DNA of 64,000 nt. Origin: Paenibacillus daejeonensis DSM 15491. Lineage in GTDB: Bacteria; Bacillota; Bacilli; Paenibacillales; Paenibacillaceae. The position numbers and the translations under genes were made by a program. Positions 1-6,746 of this stretch are shown here, in pieces (position 1 is the first letter of the stretch; each line of letters starts with the position of its first letter). The notes beneath the pieces were generated by a model. That model was given only the letters and a program-made list of their open reading frames with translations, was not told the origin of the DNA and did no database searches. The stretch covers positions 62,001 to 126,000 of the forward strand of contig NZ_KB899667.1 in assembly GCF_000378385.1 (NCBI RefSeq), read 5' to 3'.

Positions 1-132
1 CAGTATGCTACCTATTACGGCTTGTTCTTCGCAGCTTCGATCATCGCGCTGCTGCCGATCTTGATCATCTTTACCGTATTCCAAAAGCACTTCGTTAATC
101 CGAACGTAACAGAAGGCGGTGTAAAAGGCTAA
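1..132 (+). CDS. Carbohydrate ABC transporter permease, C-terminal end only
   Basis: This is the last 43 codons of a sugar ABC transporter membrane subunit whose start lies left of the window. The visible peptide has one strongly hydrophobic segment (FFAASIIALLPILIIFTVF) followed by QKHFV and ends in GGVKG. That ending is typical of CUT1-type (MalG/LplC) permeases, where a phenylalanine-glutamine-lysine stretch follows the last membrane helix. The stop codon overlaps the start of the next gene (TAATG), so the two are very probably co-transcribed and translationally coupled. The substrate cannot be told from this fragment; the coupled GH66 gene suggests an alpha-glucan oligosaccharide. Confidence 0.85.
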   Translation, partial: QYATYYGLFFAASIIALLPILIIFTVFQKHFVNPNVTEGGVKG

Positions 133-1829
133 TGAGCAACATGCAACTGCAGACAGACAAGGCAATGTATCGTCCTGGCGAAAAAGTAACGATTGAAGTG
201 ATCCTCCCGTCACAGGTAAGTGGCACCTGGAGCGGGGAGTGGGTGGTGATGGAGCTGGAGCGCCCGGTGCGCCGGGGAGTGTGGTCCAGCGAGGGCGCCG
301 GAACGATTGTGCTGGAGCCGATCCCCGATGGAGAGGGCGCCTATGGATTCTTTCTGATCGTGCGGAATGAAAGTAGCGAGGAGCTGCGCGCCGAGATTGC
401 CTTCGACGTGGCAGAGCATTGGCGGGAAGCGCCGCGCTATGGCTTCCTGAGTGACTTCGCCCCGGGGGATGTGGACGACAGCGACCTGGCGTTCCTGCGG
501 CGGCATCATATCAACATTGTCCAGTTCTACGATTGGATGTACCGTCATGATCAGCTCGTACCCGATGCCGAGGACGAGTTCACGGAGCCGCTGGGCCGTC
601 GGATTTCGCTATCCGTAGTGAGCCGTAAGATCCGGGGATTGGAGGCCGGCGGGATGGCGGCGATGGCGTACGCAGCGGTATATGCGAGCTTGTCCGATTA
701 CGCCGAGGCTCATCCTGAGCAGCTGCTCTACAATAATGGCGGTCAACCGTACAAGCTTGGCGACTACTACCACATCATGGACATCTCGCCGGACTCGGCG
801 TGGACGCCGCACATTCTGGCGGAGTTCGCCAAGGTCATCGACTATGGCTTCCATGGTTTGCATCTCGATCAGTACGGCTTTCCCAAGCAGGCTATTCGCC
901 GGGTCGGTGGGCGCGAGGAGGTTGTGCGGCTCAAGGAGAGCTACCCCTCCTTCATCGCTCAGACGCGGGAGGCACTGCCTTCTGCGGGGTTAATCTTTAA
1001 CAATGTTAGTAGTTACCCCGTCCATACGACAGCGGATTCGCCACAGGATGCGATGTACATTGAGGTCTGGGATCCGGTGGCGACGCTGGAGCAGCTCAAG
1101 GAGAATATTGACCGGGCCCGCGAGCTCTCGGGCAAGCAGGTCATTCTCGCCGCCTATCTGCCATGCTTCCAGAAGGACAGCGGCGTGCCGCAGCAGGAGG
1201 CCGAGATCGGAGCGACGGTGGCGATGGCTTCGATTTTTGCAAGCGGTGGTTATCATCTGCTGCTGGGCGAGCAGGGCAATGTGCTGGCCGACTCCTACTA
1301 TCCGAACTACGGCCAGGTGTCCGACGCCTTCGCAGCGACGCTCACCCGTTACTATGATTTCATTGTCATGTACCGCAATCTGCTGTTCGATCTCAGGCTG
1401 GAGGACATCTCCATGACCTTCGCGGGGGGCATCAACACGGAGATCGTGTTCGCTAGCGAAGGGGTCCGTTTCGCGCCGGATCTGATGCAGGATTCGGTCT
1501 GGAATATTGTGAAGGAGCGGCCGGGCTATACGGTTATTCACCTCATTAATGTTCGGGGCCTCGACAATCTGACTTGGCATGCTGGCAAGTCGCAGCCACC
1601 GACGCGGACCGAGCAGATCGAGGTGAGGGTCGAGATGCTGGAGGAGGTAGAAGGTGTCTATTGTTCCTCGCCGGACGGCGGGTCGATGGAGGCACAGGCC
1701 CTAGCCTATGACTGGGTGCCCAAGGATGAGCATCAAGGCAGCTACCTGCGATTCGTGGTGCCACAGCTAGAGTATTGGACGATGGTGTATGTAAAGAGCA
1801 AGCATGGCGTGGCTGTGCGGGTGGGATAA
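132..1829 (+). CDS. GH66 dextranase / cycloisomaltooligosaccharide glucanotransferase-like protein
   Basis: This 565-residue protein resembles glycoside hydrolase family 66, whose members cut or cyclise alpha-1,6-glucan (dextran). The family block RYGFLSDF followed by HHINIVQFYDWMYRHD is clear at about residues 102-138. The expected catalytic pair is present: Asp246 in the LHLDQYG strand and Glu311 in YIEVWD. No signal peptide is seen, so it probably acts in the cytoplasm on imported oligosaccharides. It starts within the stop codon of an ABC permease gene and ends its operon. A beta-sandwich precedes the barrel (residues 1-95) and a shorter one follows it. Whether it hydrolyses or cyclises cannot be decided; no large CBM35 insertion, known from cyclising members, is evident. 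Confidence 0.85.
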   Translation: MSNMQLQTDKAMYRPGEKVTIEVILPSQVSGTWSGEWVVMELERPVRRGVWSSEGAGTIVLEPIPDGEGAYGFFLIVRNESSEELRAEIAFDVAEHWREAPRYGFLSDFAPGDVDDSDLAFLRRHHINIVQFYDWMYRHDQLVPDAEDEFTEPLGRRISLSVVSRKIRGLEAGGMAAMAYAAVYASLSDYAEAHPEQLLYNNGGQPYKLGDYYHIMDISPDSAWTPHILAEFAKVIDYGFHGLHLDQYGFPKQAIRRVGGREEVVRLKESYPSFIAQTREALPSAGLIFNNVSSYPVHTTADSPQDAMYIEVWDPVATLEQLKENIDRARELSGKQVILAAYLPCFQKDSGVPQQEAEIGATVAMASIFASGGYHLLLGEQGNVLADSYYPNYGQVSDAFAATLTRYYDFIVMYRNLLFDLRLEDISMTFAGGINTEIVFASEGVRFAPDLMQDSVWNIVKERPGYTVIHLINVRGLDNLTWHAGKSQPPTRTEQIEVRVEMLEEVEGVYCSSPDGGSMEAQALAYDWVPKDEHQGSYLRFVVPQLEYWTMVYVKSKHGVAVRVG

Positions 1830-1864
1830 TAGATCTATTAAACGTATCCATATATGGACGATGA

Positions 1865-1873
1865 TGTTATAAT
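1865..1873 (+). promoter_or_regulatory. Extended -10 promoter of the small toxin gene
   Basis: TGTTATAAT is a TGn extension joined to a perfect TATAAT. No good -35 box lies 17 bases upstream, as is usual for extended -10 promoters. It would start transcription near 1880, about 58 bases before the small ORF. Confidence 0.5.
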
Positions 1874-1937
1874 TGCATAGTAATAGAATAGGCTTACAAG
1901 GGTCGGTCGGCTACCTCCTCAGAAGGGAGGGATGCCT

Positions 1938-2018
1938 GTGACAGTGTTTGAAGCAATGATGCTAATGCTAACCTTTGGTTTGCTCATCGTGGCGCTACTG
2001 TCTACTAAACGCAAATAG
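1938..2018 (+). CDS. Holin-like type I toxin peptide (26 aa)
   Basis: A 26-codon GTG-initiated ORF encodes MTVFEAMMLMLTFGLLIVALLSTKRK. It is a single hydrophobic helix with a basic tail, matching the putative holin-like toxin family (Hol_Tox) common in Bacillus and Paenibacillus. The GTG is preferred over the in-frame ATG at 1932 because AAGGGAGG at 1923-1930 is 7 bases from the GTG and only 1 base from the ATG. Relatives (TxpA, BsrG) insert in the membrane and are silenced by a convergent antisense RNA. A near-consensus minus-strand promoter lies downstream here, fitting that design. Toxicity is inferred from family only. Confidence 0.75.
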   Translation: MTVFEAMMLMLTFGLLIVALLSTKRK

Positions 2019-2050
2019 ACCGCCCTTCGGAAGAGGCACGCGGTCTATTT
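2013..2050. terminator. Inverted repeat at the 3' end of the toxin gene
   Basis: AAATAGACCGC (2013-2023) is repeated exactly inverted at 2040-2050, an 11-bp stem. It overlaps the toxin stop codon and is usable from both strands, so it may end the toxin mRNA and the convergent antisense RNA. T-runs are short, so efficiency is uncertain. Confidence 0.6.
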
Positions 2051-2148
2051 GTGCGTATACTTTAAACGGAGCCTACCGCCCTTAAAAGCGGCTATTGCAT
2101 CGAGAGTCGTGTTCGCGCACGGCTCTCTTTGCATTGTACGCTGTTTCT
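2013..2148 (-). ncRNA. Predicted antisense RNA (type I antitoxin)
   Basis: A minus-strand transcript from the promoter at 2155-2183 would begin near 2148 and run toward the 3' end of the toxin gene, stopping around the 2013-2050 hairpin. It would share roughly the toxin mRNA 3' region, the standard layout of TxpA/RatA-type pairs. Both ends are estimates from promoter and hairpin positions; no transcript is seen directly. Confidence 0.5.
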
Positions 2149-2154
2149 GCACTT

Positions 2155-2183
2155 ATTATAACACGCAAACTAGCATTTGCCAA
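2155..2183 (-). promoter_or_regulatory. Near-consensus sigma-A promoter for antisense RNA
   Basis: Read on the minus strand, TTGGCA (2183-2178) is followed after exactly 17 bases by TATAAT (2160-2155). It points at the toxin gene and precedes no ORF, which supports an RNA antitoxin. Confidence 0.7.
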
Positions 2184-2271
2184 AAATAATCGCAGCTTTT
2201 GACTGCACGGGCTGCTGTATTTTACTTCGTTCAGGCAGGTGTCTGCCTCGCAATGGTTGATGAATGAATAT

Positions 2272-2400
2272 GAAATTTCGAGTCTATTTCGGCCAATTCG
2301 AAGTATTTTGCTCATTGTATGCGAAATTTCGAGTTCATTTCGTCTTTTTCGGGAAAATAGCGCAAATAAGTATGATTTTTCGCATTTATTGTTCCTGAAG
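2272..2400 (+). repeat. 51-bp tandem repeat array A
   Basis: Blocks beginning GAAATTTCG occur at 2272 and 2323 and a variant GATTTTTCG at 2374, spaced exactly 51 bases apart. Each continues with a G(T/C)(T/C)(C/T)ATTT stretch and an A/T-rich tail. The core CGAAATTTCG is self-complementary. The last unit decays after about 20 bases. The same family with the same 51-base period recurs at 42927-43100. Nothing else is seen between the antisense promoter and the gene end at 2456. Confidence 0.75.
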
Positions 2401-2455
2401 GAGCCTGAAGGTGCCGACGTTGCAAAAACTCGCTACCCGCACACCCAGCGCCCCG

Positions 2456-3505
2456 CTACTTGATCCACACCGGCCGGTGCTCCTGTGCGCTCACGTAGGC
2501 GGCTTCCACCATCTGCAGGGTGACGAGATTGTCCTCCCCGCTGGTCTGAAAGGGAGCGCCGGTCATCAGGCAGTCCACAAAATGACGCTGCAGCCGGAAG
2601 TGGCTTTCCTCATGGTCCAGCTCGGTGGTCTCCGCTACGGTGGCTTCGGAGCGCCCATCGCGGGAGACGACCGTGATTCGTCCGTTGTCATAGAGCTTCA
2701 AGGTGCCGTCCTCGCCGTCGATCGTCAGACGCTCTACGTGATTCGCCCGAACCTCCTCACTGGGAGGCTCGTTCAGATTCTGGCGTGTCGCCCAACTGGC
2801 ATCCAGCAGTCCATAGAAGCCGTGGTCGTGGCCCATCATAACCGTGCCAGTATCCTCTCCTTGAATATGCGGACTGATCCGCAGCATTTCCGCATACACG
2901 CGCTGCGGGGTCCCGAAGAGGTAGCGCCAGGTATCGAACCAGTGCACGCCCATTTCGTAGAACAACAGCTGTGGCATCGTGCGGAAGACCGGCTGCGGCA
3001 GCTCAGTGCCCTCTGTCATCCTCGGCGTATAGAAGTCCGTGTGAAGATAACGGGCCACTCTTGGTGTTCCGATTCGATCTTCCTCCAGCACGCCTTTGAT
3101 AATCTGAAAAGGCTTCAGCCACCGCCAGTTCTCGGTGACCATCAGCCGAACCCCCGCCGCCTGCGCCTGCTCCACCATCCTGCGTGCCTCCTCGCTGGAA
3201 CGGGCAAACGGCTTCTGGCACATGATATGCTTGCCCGCAGCCGCCGCCTGTGAGACGAGCTCCGAATGCGTATCGGGCCCTGTGACGATATCAATGATAT
3301 CGATGTCCGCGTCCGCCAGCATCTCCGCCAGCGTCCCATAGCAGCGGGACTCGGGTACGCCGAACTGGCTGGCCCGCCGCTGCAAGGCGGTGGGGGTGAC
3401 ATCGCACAATGCCGCGATTTCGACCTCCGGCATTCGCTGCCAGGCCGCGAGATGCTTTTCAGACCAGTACCCTGTTCCGACGAGTCCAACCTTCCACGTC
3501 TTCAT
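2456..3505 (-). CDS. Gfo/Idh/MocA oxidoreductase, candidate D-apiose dehydrogenase
   Basis: This 349-residue NAD(P)-dependent sugar dehydrogenase begins with a Rossmann fold (VGLVGTGYWSEKH, residues 6-18) and carries the family lysine in CQKPFA near residue 95. A Gfo/Idh/MocA C-terminal sheet follows. Its start codon overlaps the stop of the upstream amidohydrolase by 4 bases, so it is the last gene of the minus-strand operon starting at 8008. Characterised D-apiose dehydrogenases (ApsD) belong to this superfamily, and the operon also contains ApnO-, OiaK- and OiaX/OiaT-like genes. The family call is secure; the substrate is inferred from neighbours and another pentose or lactol is possible. 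Confidence 0.8.
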   Translation of the reverse strand: MKTWKVGLVGTGYWSEKHLAAWQRMPEVEIAALCDVTPTALQRRASQFGVPESRCYGTLAEMLADADIDIIDIVTGPDTHSELVSQAAAAGKHIMCQKPFARSSEEARRMVEQAQAAGVRLMVTENWRWLKPFQIIKGVLEEDRIGTPRVARYLHTDFYTPRMTEGTELPQPVFRTMPQLLFYEMGVHWFDTWRYLFGTPQRVYAEMLRISPHIQGEDTGTVMMGHDHGFYGLLDASWATRQNLNEPPSEEVRANHVERLTIDGEDGTLKLYDNGRITVVSRDGRSEATVAETTELDHEESHFRLQRHFVDCLMTGAPFQTSGEDNLVTLQMVEAAYVSAQEHRPVWIK

Positions 3506-4257
3506 GCCTCTGTACCAGTCGGCAGCTTATAGATTTGCTGGGCGGCCCGGCCCAGCACCCACGCTTGCTCGTCCTCTGTCAATCCGCAGGTGCGCACCTT
3601 GGCCAGCTCAGTGCCGCAATTGTCCGCATGATCGGTGCCGAACATGAACCGATGTGCCCCTAGCTCTTGCACCCAGTTACGGATCAGAAAACCGCCGGTC
3701 CAGGTAATATCGGCGTACAGGTTGTCATACTGCTTCATGGCCATGTAAGTCTCGCCTGCCAGGACCATCATGCCGCAATGGGCGATGATGATCGGCAGCT
3801 GGGGATGCTCCGCTGCGATAGGCATGAGATTGCTGGGATTGGCAAAAGGAATACCCGCCCCGGTATGCACCATGACCGGCACGCCCAGCGTTTCGGCCAG
3901 GCGGAAGACCCGCCGGCCGTCCCGGCCAGCGGGATTGACGCCATGGGCAGAGGTGTGGATCTTGATGCCGACAAAGCCCAGTTCCTCAATGCATCGCCGG
4001 ATTTCGCCTTCATAGAGCGCGTCGGGCAGATGGGGGTTGGGATTGGCCATCCCTGCAAAATGGCGCGGATGCTGATGGCACAGCTCCGCAATCGTGTCAT
4101 GCTGCTGCTGCACCTCCTCCAGCGTATGCACGCTGGCAGGCTGAAGGATAGTCAGATCTACGCCGAAATCGCGCATTTTGTCCCATTGCTCCTGCTCCGT
4201 GAAGTGCTCATCGAATACGCGGTCCTCGCCCAGGTGGGCATGCACATCAATGATCAT
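3502..4257 (-). CDS. Amidohydrolase family protein, candidate sugar lactonase
   Basis: This 251-residue TIM-barrel hydrolase (amidohydrolase-2, COG2159 type) starts IIDVHAHLGED, the HxH metal site after strand one. Further ligands are visible in KIHTSAHG, MVHTG, IAHCG and FGTDHADNCG (His and Asp). ATG at 4257 is chosen because AAAGGAG sits 8 bases upstream; an upstream GTG would add three residues. Members include lactonases, decarboxylases and hydratases. Between a sugar dehydrogenase and an ApnO-like enzyme, opening of the apionolactone is the most economical role, which is inference. It is 22 bases downstream of the ApnO-like gene and overlaps the dehydrogenase gene by 4 bases. Confidence 0.75.
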   Translation of the reverse strand: MIIDVHAHLGEDRVFDEHFTEQEQWDKMRDFGVDLTILQPASVHTLEEVQQQHDTIAELCHQHPRHFAGMANPNPHLPDALYEGEIRRCIEELGFVGIKIHTSAHGVNPAGRDGRRVFRLAETLGVPVMVHTGAGIPFANPSNLMPIAAEHPQLPIIIAHCGMMVLAGETYMAMKQYDNLYADITWTGGFLIRNWVQELGAHRFMFGTDHADNCGTELAKVRTCGLTEDEQAWVLGRAAQQIYKLPTGTEA

Positions 4258-4279
4258 CGCAAACACTCCTTTTAGCTTA

Positions 4280-5140
4280 TTATTCGACCGCTTGTTCCAG
4301 CTTGCCGGGATTCAGCATCAGGTCAATGTTGTGACGCAGAGACTCCGGCTCGAATACTTGCTTCCAATCCGGCCGCAGCATCTGCTGCTTGCCGTATTCA
4401 ATGGCGACCAGTGCGGCATCGGAAAACGGATTGCCAGCTTCGCCGAAGACGATGGCGAGCTCGATATTGATGTGACCGAGCATAAAATCCCGGGCCGCCT
4501 CATAAGGCACGCCGCGACGCACGGCCTCGTCCATAGCTTCTCTCAATATAGTAGCACATGTAGCGCCTACGGTTTCAGCCATGCTGGGCTCCAGCATCGC
4601 CATCTGCTCCATCGTAATGCGGTGCGTGCGCAGGATGGGGGCGTACATCGTCTGGGCGATCGCTTCGCCCAGCGCGTAGTGCTGCTCGGAGCCGCGCATC
4701 AGCGCGCAGACAATCGACTGCTTGGCATGAATGCCGCCAAAATAGTCCCGCCTGGCCAAGGGGTCGGTTTCATCGTTAAAAATCGGCGGGTGGCAGGGAT
4801 GGGCCAGAAAGACGGCAATATCCGCTCGCTCCGGCACCATGCCCAGGTAGGCGGCGGCCGGGTCGAGCAGCATCAACAGCGAGCCCGGCTTCATATCGGG
4901 GACGATGCCCGATGCGATCTTGCCGATCAGGACATCGGGCACGGCGAGAATGACGACATCGGCCTCGCTTACCGCTTCATGCTGCAGCGTGGCTGTCAGT
5001 CCCCGCTCGCCAAGGCGCGTCAATCCGGATTCGCTAATCTCGACGTAGCGCATCTCGTACGCCGGTGCGTCCATGAACCGGTCGGTCAAGCGGCAGCCCA
5101 TCTTGCCTCCGGCTCCGATTAGTGCGATTACATGTCTCAT
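4280..5140 (-). CDS. ApnO-like D-apionate oxidoisomerase (PGDH C-terminal family)
   Basis: The 286-residue protein has an N-terminal NAD-binding Rossmann motif (ALIGAGGKMG, about residues 5-14), strands typical of beta-hydroxyacid dehydrogenases (VVILAVPDVLIGKI), and a helical C-terminal domain of the phosphogluconate-dehydrogenase-C type (HPCHPPIFNDE, later GHINIELAIVFG). D-apionate oxidoisomerase (ApnO), which oxidises and rearranges D-apionate to 3-oxo-isoapionate, has this architecture. ATG at 5140 is chosen for the AAGGAG 9 bases upstream; the longer reading frame to 5197 lacks a site and enters a repeat. The adjacent DUF1537 kinase and RuBisCO-like genes supply the next two steps of the known pathway. 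Other acid-sugar dehydrogenases remain possible. Confidence 0.75.
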   Translation of the reverse strand: MRHVIALIGAGGKMGCRLTDRFMDAPAYEMRYVEISESGLTRLGERGLTATLQHEAVSEADVVILAVPDVLIGKIASGIVPDMKPGSLLMLLDPAAAYLGMVPERADIAVFLAHPCHPPIFNDETDPLARRDYFGGIHAKQSIVCALMRGSEQHYALGEAIAQTMYAPILRTHRITMEQMAMLEPSMAETVGATCATILREAMDEAVRRGVPYEAARDFMLGHINIELAIVFGEAGNPFSDAALVAIEYGKQQMLRPDWKQVFEPESLRHNIDLMLNPGKLEQAVE

Positions 5141-5168
5141 CACATTACGCTCCTTGTTTTGTAGGTTG

Positions 5169-5371
5169 GCTATCCTCAAAAGGAAGCCTGCGGTCACGGA
5201 TCGTTCTTCCGATCGCTGTTGTCCCCCGATTTCTTGATTGTCTAACTGCTTTGGCGGTTGAAATCGGTGGACAAAGGCGAGCGCTCCGCAGCGTATGCTT
5301 CCGAAGTCGCTTTCTTTCAGAAAGCGTTGACCAGATTCGATTCCGTGCCTCTTCGGCTTTTTGAGGATAGC
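5169..5371. repeat. 203-bp element bounded by perfect 13-bp inverted repeats
   Basis: GCTATCCTCAAAA (5169-5181) is matched by its exact reverse complement at 5359-5371. TTG flanks both ends (5166-5168 and 5372-5374), a possible short target duplication. The interior codes for nothing recognisable and holds further inverted segments, such as CTTTC-TTTCAGAAAG near 5330. It lies inside the operon, between kinase and oxidoisomerase genes. On the minus strand its interior contains ACTTCGGAAGCAT, which is also part of the repeat at 28903-28976. It looks like a MITE or folded intergenic repeat. Confidence 0.65.
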
Positions 5372-5384
5372 TTGTGAGTAGTAG

Positions 5385-6746
5385 TTAAGACCCTATACGG
5401 ATGCGCTCCAGGAAGTCGGCCTCTCCGATCTGGCCGCCCTTGAGGACGATCTCCAGTCCGTCGAAGTCGGGCTGGTCAGAGGAGCAGCGGCATAGCGGGC
5501 AGCCAGGGACCAGGGGGGCGAGCATCTCCAGCGCATAGATACCGAGCTCTCCAGTCACATAGCCGGAGGTATCCCCGCCCGCTACGGCGAGCCGTCGCAA
5601 GCCCGTAGCTTCCAGCAGTCGGCGGCCTAGCTGGCCGAGTCGACTACCGAGCAGCCTGCCGGTATCGAGCGAAGGGGCCTTGCTCTGCATCAGCAGCTCC
5701 CGTGTCGCGGTGATGGCTGGATCCTCGGGCCCAATCGCCGAGTAAATGACCAGGCTGCGGCCCTGCTGGAGAATGGCGAGTGCCTGTTCGAACAGGTCCT
5801 CCATCGTTGCCTCTGGGTCCTGTAGCAGTTGGTCTGTTGCCAGTTGAAGGCCAGCATAGCCGTGGTCGAAGGCGTAACGCAGCTGGGCTTCTGTCGCTGG
5901 TGAGCAGCTGCCTGAGAGGACCAGGAGTTGGTCGACAGGCAAGGCGGTCTTCGCAGCTCCCGATCCTGACACCCGGCCTTGGCGCTGCCACTGGGCAGCC
6001 AGGCCATACTCGACGCCGGAGGAGCCGAGGACAAAGCTCTGCCCCGCGGCTGTCGCCTGGTCGATGAGCGCCCCTGCAGAGTCCAGATGCTGATCGGTCA
6101 ATGCATCCAGGAGGACGGCATCGTGCTTAGCTGCCAACTCGCGGTACCGGGCATCACGCAGCTCGGGCTCACGATCCAGTGCCAGAACATCCATAAGGCC
6201 GACGGTGAGCGAGGTCTGACGCTTCAGATGCTCCCGCAGATCCGCTTCATCCATCGGGGTGACCGGATGCCGGGCCATCGTAGGGTGTCGGTCCAGTCGA
6301 TATGTGGTCCCGTCCGCACCCGCAAAATGATGGCCGAACACGGTATACCGCTTGAGCGGGGGACAGGCGGCCAGCAGAGGGAACGCAGGCGCTCCGGGAA
6401 AGAGCCGCCGGGCAATCTCCATTACCTTGCCGATGCTGCCGGAGTCCGGCGACGAGTCAAAGGTCGAACAGAGCTTGTAGTGGACGATCGGTGCGCCTAG
6501 CAGGGCAAGCTGCTCCAGGAGCGGAGCGAGCTCCGTCTCCAGCTCCGCCTCGCTCATCGAACGGCTGACGCCGGCCACGCCGAAGGCCCGGATATGTGGG
6601 AACCGCTCGGACAGCAGCGTCTCGGACGGTACCCGCAGGAAGAGGGCCGTCGGAACGCCGCGCGTCTCCAGCGCCTCCATAACGTCCGTGGACCCGGTGA
6701 AGTCATCGCCGTAATACGACAGCAGCCAAGGAGAATCGCTACTCAT
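5385..6746 (-). CDS. DUF1537 four-carbon acid sugar kinase family, candidate 3-oxo-isoapionate kinase
   Basis: The 453-residue protein carries the N-terminal substrate domain motif YYGDDFTGSTDVMEAL (residues 10-25) and the C-terminal nucleotide-binding block VAGGDTSGYV and LKGGQIGEADFL of the OtnK/DUF1537 kinases. ATG at 6746 overlaps the upstream stop codon (ATGA), with GGAGG just before it; the frame could open further upstream to 6968 but that part lies inside the RuBisCO-like gene. Kinases of this family phosphorylate threonate, erythronate and, as OiaK, 3-oxo-isoapionate. Coupling to a RuBisCO-like gene and an ApnO-like gene favours the OiaK role. The family is secure, the substrate inferred. 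Confidence 0.8.
   Translation of the reverse strand: MSSDSPWLLSYYGDDFTGSTDVMEALETRGVPTALFLRVPSETLLSERFPHIRAFGVAGVSRSMSEAELETELAPLLEQLALLGAPIVHYKLCSTFDSSPDSGSIGKVMEIARRLFPGAPAFPLLAACPPLKRYTVFGHHFAGADGTTYRLDRHPTMARHPVTPMDEADLREHLKRQTSLTVGLMDVLALDREPELRDARYRELAAKHDAVLLDALTDQHLDSAGALIDQATAAGQSFVLGSSGVEYGLAAQWQRQGRVSGSGAAKTALPVDQLLVLSGSCSPATEAQLRYAFDHGYAGLQLATDQLLQDPEATMEDLFEQALAILQQGRSLVIYSAIGPEDPAITATRELLMQSKAPSLDTGRLLGSRLGQLGRRLLEATGLRRLAVAGGDTSGYVTGELGIYALEMLAPLVPGCPLCRCSSDQPDFDGLEIVLKGGQIGEADFLERIRIGS

Noticed and set aside
2411-3253. 280-codon plus-strand frame
   Set aside because: Antisense to the Gfo/Idh/MocA gene; no domain seen.
4178-5122. 314-codon plus-strand reading frame
   Set aside because: It lies wholly opposite the amidohydrolase and ApnO-like genes, has no recognisable domain and reflects GC-rich third positions of the real genes.
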